Made by a program: the position numbers and the translations under genes
Origin: Desulfobacterales bacterium
Lineage (GTDB): Bacteria; Desulfobacterota; Desulfobacteria; Desulfobacterales; RPRI01
Direction of reading: 5' to 3'
Assembly: GCA_020052975.1 (NCBI GenBank)
Contig: JAGVOC010000341.1
Span: 1-15,596 of the forward strand
Length of the DNA stretch: 15,596 nt
The notes under the pieces: generated by a model
What the model was told of the DNA's origin: nothing
What the model saw: only the letters and a program-made list of their open reading frames with translations
Databases searched by the model: none
In this document: piece by piece, positions 1-7,797 of the stretch
How the letters are laid out: the number at the start of each line of letters is the position of its first letter
Numbering within the stretch: the first letter of the stretch is position 1

Positions 1-95
1 ACTTCATCTTTCGTCATTGCAGCGTACTAACATGTACGCTTCATTCCTCAAGATTCGTGCGCCTTGCATAATGAGCTTTTTACTTTGCCGTCTGA
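1..95. repeat. Partial palindromic intergenic element
   Basis: Non-coding sequence at the window edge. AGCGTAC at 21-27 and GTACGCT at 34-40 form a perfect 7-bp stem around a 6-nt loop. The right end (75-92, gctttttactttgccgtc) resembles the terminal motif gactttttacgaagccgtca of the element at 10361-10495. This is therefore probably the truncated right half of a related miniature element whose left part lies outside the window. Family membership is inferred from this short similarity only. Confidence 0.4.
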
Positions 96-115
96 ATTTG
101 TGTATATAAAGGAGT

Positions 116-232
116 AGCCAGGAGCCAGAATTCAGAATCCAGAAGTTGAACGGTATAGGAATTTATTATAAACCTTTTTATTCCGGCTCCTGGCTCCTGA
201 ATTCTGACTCCTGACTTCTGACTCCTGAATAG
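116..232. repeat. Heptad-repeat hairpin, GNAT 3' flank
   Basis: The left arm is a run of 7-bp units (AGCCAGG, AGCCAGA, ATTCAGA, ATCCAGA at 116-143, then AGTTGAA). The right arm has six units (GGCTCCT twice, GAATTCT, GACTCCT, GACTTCT, GACTCCT at 185-226). The arms are roughly complementary and separated by an AT-rich spacer (about 151-184). The right arm runs directly into the stop codon of the minus-strand acetyltransferase, so a transcript from that gene could fold it. It may act as a 3' hairpin, but no U-tract marks a classical terminator. Confidence 0.7.
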
Positions 233-694
233 TTATATGATTTCTTTGATCATTGCAATTTCGTCGCAATTGGGGAATTTTACGCAAAGAATACAGTCAG
301 ACCAGATTTTAATGAGCGGAAGTTCGGCTTTATCAACCTGAACAAATCCCAGTTTTTCAAAAAACCCGGGTTTGTAAGTAAGAGAAAAAACTTTTCTTAT
401 GTCATATGTTTTTGCTTCGGCAAGAACCGTCTCGGCAAGCAATGTCCCTATCTTTTTTCTTAAATAATCAGGATGAACCGCAAGGGATCTTATTTCAGCA
501 AGGTCTTCCCAGCAAAATTGCAGGGCGCAGCATCCAATAATTTCATTGTCTGTTTCATCAACGTAAACAATAAAATCCCTAAGGTGATCATAGAGTTTGC
601 TGAAAGGTCGAGGCAGAAGCTCTCCCTTGCTGCTGTATATCTGAAGAAGGGTGTGAATTGCCTTTATGTCCTTGATTTTTGCTTTCCGAATCAT
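233..694 (-). CDS. GNAT acetyltransferase, short N-acetylglutamate synthase type
   Basis: A 153-residue single-domain GNAT protein, predicted cytoplasmic. The acetyl-CoA binding segment is around residues 70-90 (SLAVHPDYLRKKIGTLL), where the usual R/Q-x-x-G-x-G/A loop is reduced to RKKIG. The C-terminal stretch IKIWSDCILC...FPNCDEIAM (residues 128-147, with C134, C137 and C142) is typical of the short ArgA-like proteins that acetylate glutamate at the first step of arginine synthesis. I infer N-acetylglutamate synthase activity from that tail; another amino-acid substrate is possible. It stands alone, divergent from the secretion operon at 1085, and its stop codon abuts a heptad-repeat hairpin. 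No other arginine genes are in the window. Confidence 0.72.
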   Translation of the reverse strand: MIRKAKIKDIKAIHTLLQIYSSKGELLPRPFSKLYDHLRDFIVYVDETDNEIIGCCALQFCWEDLAEIRSLAVHPDYLRKKIGTLLAETVLAEAKTYDIRKVFSLTYKPGFFEKLGFVQVDKAELPLIKIWSDCILCVKFPNCDEIAMIKEII

Positions 695-739
695 GGCGCT
701 TTTATATCATCGTTTATAGTTAAATCAAGTTCTAAATAA

Positions 740-890
740 TGATGGATTCGTAAGAAGTCCATCATCAGGCCGAGGGCGATTAAGCCCCGGCCTGGGGTGA
801 GGGTGGAACCGCTTGAATTTACTTAAAGTGGCGGGAGAGGGGAAGCCCTTTCCCGCCAAGTAAAAAGTCGTTTTTTGACTTTTTACGAAG
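740..890. repeat. Palindromic element remnants
   Basis: The left motif tgatggattcgtaagaagtc (740-759) resembles the left terminus of the element at 10361-10495. The right end contains a perfect 10-bp stem, GTAAAAAGTC at 860-869 and GACTTTTTAC at 877-886, around the loop gtttttt. The stem is two element termini back to back. No open reading frame is supported here. Whether 740-890 is one element or two fragments cannot be decided from one copy. The hairpin could stop transcription toward 1085, but no T-run follows it. Confidence 0.45.
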
Positions 891-923
891 GTATAAATAA
901 TAGATATAACCTGAAATATAATA

Positions 924-1080
924 TTGACAAATTTCGATTAACAAGGCTAAATGTCTAGAAAATTATTTAATAATTGCGCATGTTCCTTTTGACAAAAGCC
1001 TGTTTTATAGCAATTGTTTAGCCATACAATGTTTTCTGCAAAAACTTTCCATTCATTTCGAGTTGTTTAATATAGGGGGA
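924..1080 (+). promoter_or_regulatory. Putative leader and promoter of the secretion operon
   Basis: AT-rich stretch before the Slam-like gene. It has a TTGACA at 924-929 followed, after 17 nt, by a poor -10 (CTAAAT). A second TTGACA lies at 989-994, and a TACAAT at 1025-1030 is not well spaced from either. A clear ribosome binding site, aggggga, sits about 5 nt before the ATG at 1085. The promoter assignment is weak; only the ribosome binding site is convincing. Confidence 0.3.
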
Positions 1081-1084
1081 AATT

Positions 1085-2533
1085 ATGCCTTGTAAGATTA
1101 AACTTCCATGTCTTTTTATCCTGATCGCTTTCTCAGTTTTTGTTCATGTTGGGTTAACCGGAGCTCAGGAGCCGGGAGTTGTAAAATCTGCAGGAGGGAA
1201 TGAAGGTGCGACCGGTGGTACGGTCGGTTCGGGTGCGATCGATAAAGAAGCTGCAGAGAAGCTGAGCAAAATGACTCCCGAAGAGGTTAAAGCTCTTGAT
1301 AAAAAGCTTGCTGATGCCCTTACCCTTTATTATGACAGGGAATTTGCAAGAGCTCTTCCGATTTTCCAGGAAGTTGCAAGCAAGGCTGAGACCATGGATA
1401 TCATGTTCTGGATCGGCACAAGCGCGATGAAGACAGGAGAGAAGGACCTTGCGGTTGAAAAATTCAGGAAAATGCTTTCGATTGACCCTAAATTAAGCAG
1501 GGTAAGACTTGAGCTTGCCGCAACCTACTTTTCGATGGGACGCTATGAGGAAGCACGCAGGGAACTCGAAATTGTAAAGGCTGCATCTCCGCCTAAGGCT
1601 GTTCTGGATAACATGTCGAAATTGATGGCGGCGATTGATGAAAGAACCACCAAGGTATCCTGGAACCTGAGGATGTCACAGGGAATAATGTGGGATGACA
1701 ATATAAATTCAGGCCCTGAACTTGATACATACCAGGTTTTGGGAGGAACCCTAACTCCCACCAGGATGACTGCCGAACTGAAAGATGAAGCATCGGTATC
1801 AAGCGTTGCGGGGAATCTTCTTTTTGACCTGGGAGATTCAAAGGGGCTTATGTGGAATACCGCCCTGTCATTTTATAACAAGGCACATTTTGATTACAGC
1901 CAGTTTAATTTCTTATCAGTTGATGTTAACACCGGGCCCTGGTGGGTCGGACGCAGGGATATTTTCAAAATTCCTGTGGGTTATACCGAAAGGGAATACG
2001 GAAGCGACCGCCTCTCTTATATGATGCATGTTGATCCTGAGTATGAGCACCATTTCTGCCAGTATTTCAGTTTGAAAGGGCTCTATTCTTACAGCGCTGA
2101 AAACTTTTACTTTACCAGCAGAGCAGGACTGGATAACGACAGGAACCGTTTTGAACTTACTCCGACTTTTTATCTTGATAACCGCAGGCACGTATTTTCC
2201 ATTTCAGCTGGCTATGACAATCTGGACGCTGATGATGACAGAAATACCTACGACGGGCCATACTTCAGTTTGTCATACTTTACACGGTTTCCGACCAAAA
2301 CAGAACTCTTTCTGCAATATCAATGGGCCAAGAAAGACTTTGAAGACAAACCCACTCTTTATAACATGTATCGTGAAGATGAGCGTGATGGCATAATCGC
2401 AGTGGTGAGTCAGGGATTCTTGAAGCATTTTTATACTTCGTTTGCTTTTACATACACTGATAATAATTCAAATGCCGATATTTTTGATTATAAACGCACA
2501 ACATATACTTTAAGTTTAGGCTGCCGTTTTTAA
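1085..2533 (+). CDS. Slam-like (type XI secretion) outer-membrane protein
   Basis: A 482-residue protein with a signal peptide (hydrophobic residues 8-24, likely cleavage after GLTGA at 27), a Gly/Thr-rich linker (36-50), and a periplasmic TPR-like helical region (about 76-165, e.g. ALTLYYDREFARALPIFQEV and LAATYFSMGRYEEARRELE). A C-terminal region of about 290 residues (190-482) has alternating strands and ends in the beta-barrel signature LGCRF. The first strand (MSQGIMWDDNIN, 197-208) resembles the start of the Slam/DUF560 barrel. TPR plus a 14-strand barrel is the architecture of surface lipoprotein assembly modulators, which move TbpB-type proteins across the outer membrane. The neighbouring gene encodes a plausible cargo 37 bp downstream in the same operon, which supports the call. 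Other TPR-porin exporters (PgaA or BcsC type) are alternatives, but those are longer. Start chosen by the strong ribosome binding site. Confidence 0.6.
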   Translation: MPCKIKLPCLFILIAFSVFVHVGLTGAQEPGVVKSAGGNEGATGGTVGSGAIDKEAAEKLSKMTPEEVKALDKKLADALTLYYDREFARALPIFQEVASKAETMDIMFWIGTSAMKTGEKDLAVEKFRKMLSIDPKLSRVRLELAATYFSMGRYEEARRELEIVKAASPPKAVLDNMSKLMAAIDERTTKVSWNLRMSQGIMWDDNINSGPELDTYQVLGGTLTPTRMTAELKDEASVSSVAGNLLFDLGDSKGLMWNTALSFYNKAHFDYSQFNFLSVDVNTGPWWVGRRDIFKIPVGYTEREYGSDRLSYMMHVDPEYEHHFCQYFSLKGLYSYSAENFYFTSRAGLDNDRNRFELTPTFYLDNRRHVFSISAGYDNLDADDDRNTYDGPYFSLSYFTRFPTKTELFLQYQWAKKDFEDKPTLYNMYREDERDGIIAVVSQGFLKHFYTSFAFTYTDNNSNADIFDYKRTTYTLSLGCRF

Positions 2534-2570
2534 TCTGTTTTTTGATCAGGTTTTGATCGGGGAGGAACAC

Positions 2571-4328
2571 ATGAAAAAATATTTCTTTATTTCACTGATT
2601 GCGGTTTTATTTTTGCTTGGATGGGTTACTCTGTCTGTGGCTGATACCGGAAGTCCGCGTGGAAAATCGGTAGCCGCGAGTCTTCTTCCTGATGAACTTA
2701 AATCAATAAAAGTTGATGATTATTTTGTGGAATCGAAAAGAAGCCCTGCCGGTTCAATTCAAAATGCAACGGGGAATGTGGTTGTGCTTCACAAGGATAC
2801 AAACAGAGCTTATTTTGCTGCGACAGGGGATGCCGTTTATGAGCAGGATGTTTTTTATACTCTCCATGATTCCCGCTGCCGCATCAAGTTTTCCACAGAA
2901 GATATCATAACGATGGGTGAGAACAGCAAGGTAGTTGCTGATGAAATAATTGACGACCAGGTTTCGAAAAAGAAAAGTTCAGTTATAAGCATGCTTAAGG
3001 GCAAGGCCATGTTTTACGTGGTGCGTCTCTTTAAGTACAAAACCGTTTCTGCATCTGTTAAGACTCCGACTGCCGTTATGGGTGTGAGAGGAACCAAGTT
3101 TGGTGTCGAAGTGCGAAAAGCAGGGGAGAAGGTTGCCGGTCTGTCGGATGACGGTTTTATTTACCTTGCCCAGAATGAACCGGGTAATTTTGAAACCGTG
3201 GTTTATGGTTTTGACGGGGAAGTTGAGGTTAATTCACCTGCAGACGGAAGCAAGAATACTGTTGGAGCGGGTGAAACTCTTGTTGTTGACAATCATGGCG
3301 CAGGCGATGTTGAACCAACAGATCCTAATGCAGCCAACCGGTTTATTAAAGAGACTGAAGGAGGCGGCGGGACAGGCGGGACAGGAGGTGCTGGTGAAGG
3401 CGCAGGAGAAGGCGGCGGCTCGACGGGAGACACGGGCGATAATACTTCCGAAAGCCTCGCACAGACTCTGACCGGTACAGCAAATGATCAGACAACAAAC
3501 ATCACTGAAACTGCCACAGGAGGTCCTACCAACAGAATGGGTTATTTTACTGCCATGTTAACAAATTATAATGGTGATATATATACTAATAATGGCGTGT
3601 TTGTCAGTGGTACTTTGCAGGACTTAAATTTGACGGGGCAAACTGCCAATGACATTGTATATGATTATACGATGGTCGTGAATGGTTTAACAGGAAATGC
3701 CGGGGAGTTAGATTCTGTTGATTATGGCTATGGTGGTGGTATTTTCACAGGACCGTATCCTATTTACCGTGAAGAACTTGGTCACAATGACTATATGGAA
3801 TGGGGATTTTGGACTCAGAATGATCTTATGCTTGATAATGGTGGAGAGAGTGGATATGACAACTGGGTCAATAACAGAGGATACTACATTGCCGGGGATA
3901 ATACCTCTGACATATCGGCATTAAATCAGATATGGACATATTCGGGAGGAGCCGAGGGCACATATTGGACCCATAATAACGGCCTTCCGGATGGCGGTAT
4001 TAACATGACGGGTTCTTTTAATGCTACCGTAGATTTTGGAACTCGTCAGATTACAGATTTTGATCTGGCTGTTACAGGAGGAGTGTATAACGTTACAATT
4101 CAAAACGAGACTGGTTCATTTGGCGAAGGCTCTGATTTCACGTTAGATGGAGGAACGGGGTCGTGGACGATGACCAACTCAGTCGGAAGTGCAGCCGCCG
4201 AACTGAAAAATGGATATGGATCAGTATACGGGCCTAATGCAGAAGCTATTGGAGGAGTGTGGGGTGTAAAAGCTTACATTTCTCCCGACTATCAATATGC
4301 AACCGGCATATTCCACGGAACCAGGTAA
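2571..4328 (+). CDS. Secreted FecR-domain protein with TbpB-like C-terminal barrel
   Basis: The start at 2571 is chosen over the upstream TTG at 2553 because GGGGAGG (2559-2565) sits 5 nt before it. The product is 585 residues. The signal peptide spans about 1-25 (ending LSVADT), with no lipobox cysteine. A FecR-type beta domain lies at about 67-180, with the typical VKTPTAVMGVRGTKFGVEV at its end. A second beta segment (about 205-240) follows, then a glycine-rich linker (264-290). The C-terminal half (320-585) is beta-rich and ends with YGPNAEAIGGVWGVKAY (553-569) and ATGIFHGTR (577-585). That ending resembles the last hairpin of the 8-stranded barrel in TbpB-like, Slam-dependent proteins. 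I infer a non-lipidated, surface-released or surface-exposed substrate of the upstream protein. No ligand can be named. The FecR assignment is firm, the barrel assignment moderate. Confidence 0.7.
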   Translation: MKKYFFISLIAVLFLLGWVTLSVADTGSPRGKSVAASLLPDELKSIKVDDYFVESKRSPAGSIQNATGNVVVLHKDTNRAYFAATGDAVYEQDVFYTLHDSRCRIKFSTEDIITMGENSKVVADEIIDDQVSKKKSSVISMLKGKAMFYVVRLFKYKTVSASVKTPTAVMGVRGTKFGVEVRKAGEKVAGLSDDGFIYLAQNEPGNFETVVYGFDGEVEVNSPADGSKNTVGAGETLVVDNHGAGDVEPTDPNAANRFIKETEGGGGTGGTGGAGEGAGEGGGSTGDTGDNTSESLAQTLTGTANDQTTNITETATGGPTNRMGYFTAMLTNYNGDIYTNNGVFVSGTLQDLNLTGQTANDIVYDYTMVVNGLTGNAGELDSVDYGYGGGIFTGPYPIYREELGHNDYMEWGFWTQNDLMLDNGGESGYDNWVNNRGYYIAGDNTSDISALNQIWTYSGGAEGTYWTHNNGLPDGGINMTGSFNATVDFGTRQITDFDLAVTGGVYNVTIQNETGSFGEGSDFTLDGGTGSWTMTNSVGSAAAELKNGYGSVYGPNAEAIGGVWGVKAYISPDYQYATGIFHGTR

Positions 4329-4371
4329 TGTGAAGATTGAAGGTCTCTAATGACAAAGCCGGGCGGGGCAG

Positions 4372-4638
4372 AGTTATTTTGATTTGATTGTATACGCCCC
4401 GTTCAAGTCTTTTTCGGGCGGACAGGTTTTGAACTCATTGCAACGGGCCAGCATAGTTTTGCTTGGCCCGTTATTTATCGAGATGTCGAGGGCTGATATA
4501 AAATACTTTATGGCCTGATCCCAATCCCATTTCCTGTATGCCGTAAGACCTTTTTCATAAAGCTCAAAGGTCATTTTCATCCTTTCATTCACATCTTCAG
4601 GGTATCCGACAAGTTCATAAATGGTAATAGATTCCTTT
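4372..4638. repeat. Direct repeat copy A (267 bp)
   Basis: One of two same-orientation repeats, the other at 7531-7797 (offset 3159). Identity is about 90% by hand alignment with no indels. Similarity stops sharply at both ends. Together the copies flank the glycosyltransferase pair and intergenic sequence (4639-7530). Confidence 0.85.
4374..4638 (-). pseudogene. Detached 3' end of a CHASE2 adenylate cyclase gene
   Basis: This stretch matches the last roughly 88 codons of the intact cyclase (7533-7797) without gaps; I count about 25 mismatches in 267 bases. It encodes the end of the cyclase domain (ITIYELVGYPEDVNE) and the TPR-like tail (YEKGLTAYRKWDWDQAIKYF ... CPPEKDLNGAYTIKSK), with the same stop codon. 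In the cyclase frame an upstream TAG at 4641-4643 closes it right where the homology ends. A 72-codon frame from GTG at 4592 remains open. Differences are largely silent or conservative, as if the sequence had evolved under selection before being cut off. It is most likely a remnant; translation as a small protein cannot be excluded. Confidence 0.8.
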
Positions 4639-4748
4639 GGCTACTGCTCTCTTGAACCAAAACAGTGCGTTCCCCGCTGCTTTCGGCGGGAAGTTTCAAT
4701 TGTAGTTTCACGAATAAACGGCCTTGACCGCGGAGGATGGAGAACCCG

Positions 4749-6668
4749 CTACATCAGGTCATAAAATGAATTGATGTAGGAGAGTGTTTTTTCTTCCTCA
4801 ATCGCGCGATGGGAATTAAGGACCTTGTAGATCCGGACAAGTTTCATCCGTGGGGCCCTCTGGCTGGAGTTGATGGCCAGGGATCGCTCATAGGCGACGA
4901 TAGCCTTTTCCACCTCTTTTTGGCGGATCATCAAGTCTCCCGTCAGTTCATATTTGGCTGCGGCGGCAAACGAGTCATCGGAGATTTTCTCCAGATAAAA
5001 ACTCCCCTCCCGGATGTTTCCCCTCTGAAAGGATATCCTTGCCAACGACAGGTTCGCTAAAGCGGAGAAGGGTTTGTTCATCTCCGATGAGGCCTTCCAG
5101 TAGCGGATTGCTTCGTCTCCAAATCCCTTGGAAATGAGGATGATCGCGTGGGTGTTGTAATAGGCGGTTCTGTCGTTCGTCGCCCGAACGGGCAGAAATC
5201 CGATGACCAGAAATATGACAATGATCCCTCCGGAGAGGAGGCTTTTTCGGTATTGCCTTTCTCGCAGTGACGCAAGAATCTCCATGACTTCCAAAGAGGC
5301 AAAGGGAATGAGTATCACAGGAATGAGCAGTCTGTATCGGCCGTTGGTGAAAAAAATAATCAGTGTCAAGGCATAAAAGAACAGAATTGTCAAAAGCATC
5401 CGGCCCCGGTCATTTCTGGCGCCCCGCAGGATCAATCCAGCCATCCCGAAGGGAAGGAGCAGCCAGAAATTGACTATGGGAAATTTGAAAAACGGGACGA
5501 AACTGCTGATGAAGTCTATGTCATAGTGGTCGCAGGCTTCAAAACGATTGAACAGAACGATGGTTTTCTGTGCCAGTTTCCAAGTGAAATCTGCCGGTTG
5601 CGCGAGAGCCGATTGAATGACTTCCCTGTTCCAGTATGAAGAAGCCCCCCCGGGAGACAGCTTCTTGCCCTCGCGTCGGCTGGCCTCGATAGTAAAATGG
5701 ATGCCTTGTGCAAACGGCGATGAGGATGCAAAAGACACAGGTCGGGAGTAGGGATCAGGATTTTTCAGGTTATTGCCCAGATACAGGTTGAATCCTGTCT
5801 GAGACGTGGTCAGTGCGAACTCCCCGGCCACTCGGATGTTGCGGATGACAAAGGGGGAAACAGCAAGAGACAGACCCAGAACATAAAGCAATAGGCCGAT
5901 GATGGTCTTCTTCAGGGGCGTGCCGTTTTTCTTTCCGTACCAGAGAATCAGCATGGGAAACAGAGGAAGCAGAATAACCGCATTGGGCCGGACGTTCATG
6001 AGGAGCCCCGCCGCCATGCCGAGCGATGCGGCTATGCAGGCCAAACGGTTTTTATGGAATAGAAGGGGGATTCGACCACCAGGCACGGCCGGAAGCGGCG
6101 GCATTCCGTCAGGATCATCCCGTTTCAAGGTGATGACCGAAAGATAGCAGGCAAGGGCAAACAAGGCCACGGCAAGGGTATCCTTGAGCGGCACGATGCT
6201 GTAGAAAATGAAGGGTTTATAGATGGCGGCCACCAGACAGGCGAGAAGTCCTGTTCGGCGGTCGGCGATGGCGCTTCCCAGAAGATAGGCCATCCAGCAC
6301 GTAAAAATGCCGAAGACAATGTTCATAATTCGTATGTAGAAAACATCGGGTGCAAACAATCGGTAGATGCCTGCGGAAATATACGCAAACAGGGGTGAAA
6401 ATTCATAAACAACTCTGGATGTGAATGACCCGTCGGCAATTTTCTTCGCCCATTCATGATAGAGCCGCTCATCCCACAGGAGAAAATCAAAATAGATGCT
6501 TCCTGAAAGGTCTTTCAAGGCGGCCATTCTCAACAGAAAGGCCAGAGAAAGAATGCCTGCAAGGAAAGCGAGACTGTGCCGTTCCCAGACAGAGAGCGGA
6601 CTATCCGGTAAAGGAATATCTAACTGATTGTTATATTTTTTCTTCCTCATGAATGCGTGCTGTGCCAT
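4749..6668 (-). CDS. GT-C membrane glycosyltransferase (PMT/ArnT-like) with TPR tail
   Basis: A 639-residue integral membrane protein with about 10-12 hydrophobic segments over residues 30-490. The motif LLWDERLYHEWAKKI (64-78), with D66-E67 in the first periplasmic loop, is the acidic pair of GT39/GT83 enzymes that transfer sugar from a polyprenyl-phosphate donor. The C-terminal about 120 residues (510-630) are soluble and TPR-like (e.g. AAKYELTGDLMIRQKEVEKA). The start 7 bp after the GT2 stop implies one transcript, and the GT2 enzyme could make the lipid-linked sugar donor. The acceptor is unknown. No clear ribosome binding site precedes this ATG or the alternative at 6650. Sampled 60-base lines here are about 52-65% GC, against about 40-45% in flanking genes, suggesting separate origin. 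Confidence 0.75.
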   Translation of the reverse strand: MAQHAFMRKKKYNNQLDIPLPDSPLSVWERHSLAFLAGILSLAFLLRMAALKDLSGSIYFDFLLWDERLYHEWAKKIADGSFTSRVVYEFSPLFAYISAGIYRLFAPDVFYIRIMNIVFGIFTCWMAYLLGSAIADRRTGLLACLVAAIYKPFIFYSIVPLKDTLAVALFALACYLSVITLKRDDPDGMPPLPAVPGGRIPLLFHKNRLACIAASLGMAAGLLMNVRPNAVILLPLFPMLILWYGKKNGTPLKKTIIGLLLYVLGLSLAVSPFVIRNIRVAGEFALTTSQTGFNLYLGNNLKNPDPYSRPVSFASSSPFAQGIHFTIEASRREGKKLSPGGASSYWNREVIQSALAQPADFTWKLAQKTIVLFNRFEACDHYDIDFISSFVPFFKFPIVNFWLLLPFGMAGLILRGARNDRGRMLLTILFFYALTLIIFFTNGRYRLLIPVILIPFASLEVMEILASLRERQYRKSLLSGGIIVIFLVIGFLPVRATNDRTAYYNTHAIILISKGFGDEAIRYWKASSEMNKPFSALANLSLARISFQRGNIREGSFYLEKISDDSFAAAAKYELTGDLMIRQKEVEKAIVAYERSLAINSSQRAPRMKLVRIYKVLNSHRAIEEEKTLSYINSFYDLM

Positions 6669-6675
6669 CGAAATA

Positions 6676-7353
6676 TTATAAATTCACAAACCGATATTTG
6701 ATCAGGATCCAGGCAGCGATAAGTCCATCTACCCATCGGATTTTTTTTCCTTCTTCAAAGCTTCTCGGATAGTAGCTGATGGGGACCTGGCCTATTTGTA
6801 TGCCCTTCCTGACAACCTTTGCTGTGACTTCAGGATCAAAATCGAATCCCCTGCCTTCAATCTGGATATCTTTCAGGATCTCAGAGCTAAAAACCTTATA
6901 GCAGGTAAATACGTCTGTGAGATGCTGCCTGTACAGGATGTTTGCGAGCATAGTCAGCATTTTTCCGCCCAGAAAATATCTAAAATAGGAGTGGTTTGGG
7001 CCTGTTCTGGTGCCGAAGACCACAAGGTATTGCCCGGCAGTTATGGGAGCAATAAGCTTCGCATAGTCTTCGGGATCATATTCCAGATCAGCATCCTGGA
7101 TAATTACGATATCGCCTTTAACCTGCTTAAGAGCCGACTGTACAGCGCCACCCTTTCCCTGAGTGGACAAGTGTCTGATCAGACTGATTCCTGCATGATT
7201 CCTGTATTTTTCAAGAATATTATGGGTATCGTCTGTAGAACCGTCATTAACTATAATGATCTCTTTTTCAAGAGCAACATTCAAAACCTTCTGCAGGATT
7301 ACGGGCAAAGTCTTTGCCTCATTCAATACGGGCATGATGATGGATAACTTCAT
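6676..7353 (-). CDS. GT2 glycosyltransferase, polyprenyl-phosphate sugar synthase-like
   Basis: A 225-residue GT-A enzyme without clear membrane spans. It has the nucleotide-sugar motif IIIVNDGSTDDT (32-43), the metal-binding DAD (87-89 in IIQDADLEYDPEDY), and the conserved TDVFTCYKVF and FDFDPEVTAKVVRKG blocks of the DPM1/ArnC-like branch. These proteins transfer a sugar from a nucleotide donor to polyprenyl phosphate at the inner face of the membrane. I place the start at the ATG at 7353, where the fold begins. The frame is open further upstream to 7584, but that extension overlaps the cyclase 3' end and looks non-coding. The ribosome binding site is weak. It pairs with the adjacent GT-C gene. 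Confidence 0.8.
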   Translation of the reverse strand: MKLSIIMPVLNEAKTLPVILQKVLNVALEKEIIIVNDGSTDDTHNILEKYRNHAGISLIRHLSTQGKGGAVQSALKQVKGDIVIIQDADLEYDPEDYAKLIAPITAGQYLVVFGTRTGPNHSYFRYFLGGKMLTMLANILYRQHLTDVFTCYKVFSSEILKDIQIEGRGFDFDPEVTAKVVRKGIQIGQVPISYYPRSFEEGKKIRWVDGLIAAWILIKYRFVNL

Positions 7354-7530
7354 CACCGCACTATCATTCCCAACAGTCCGTTTTCTATACAGAATTTCTT
7401 GATCTCTCGGGTCAATTTTGCCTTTCTTTCCACCTGAAATTCCTTGAGAAAACAATACATAATCTAATATAAAGAAATGCTGGAGATGAAATGCATTCGC
7501 CCATATAAACCGATAAATAAAACAGCGCAT

Positions 7531-7797
7531 AGTTATTTTGATTTGATTGTATATGCCCCGTTCCAGTCTTTGTCGGGCGGACAAGTTTTGAACTCATTGC
7601 AGCGGGCCAGCATCGTTTTGCTTGGCCCGTCATTTATTGTGAGGTCGAGGGCTGATATGAAGTGTTTTATGGCCTGATCCCAGTCCCATTTCCTGTATGC
7701 CGCAAGACCTTTTTCATAAAGTTCGAAAGTCATTTTCATCTTGTCATTAACATCTTCAGGGTATCCGATAAGTTCATAAATGGTAACAGGTTCCTTT
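7531..7797. repeat. Direct repeat copy B (267 bp)
   Basis: The partner of 4372-4638, here forming the functional 3' end of the intact CHASE2 cyclase gene. It includes the stop codon and two bases beyond. Confidence 0.85.

Noticed and set aside
473..739. Plus-strand frame of 88 codons over the acetyltransferase
   Set aside because: It is antisense to a clear GNAT gene and shows no recognisable protein features.
4672..4690. Rho-independent terminator for the GT-C gene (CCCGC/GCGGG)
   Set aside because: The stem is only 5 bp and no U-run follows on the minus strand.
7354..7584. N-terminal extension of the GT2 reading frame to 7584
   Set aside because: The extra 77 residues are not GT-A-like, overlap the cyclase 3' end, and the family fold begins at the ATG at 7353.
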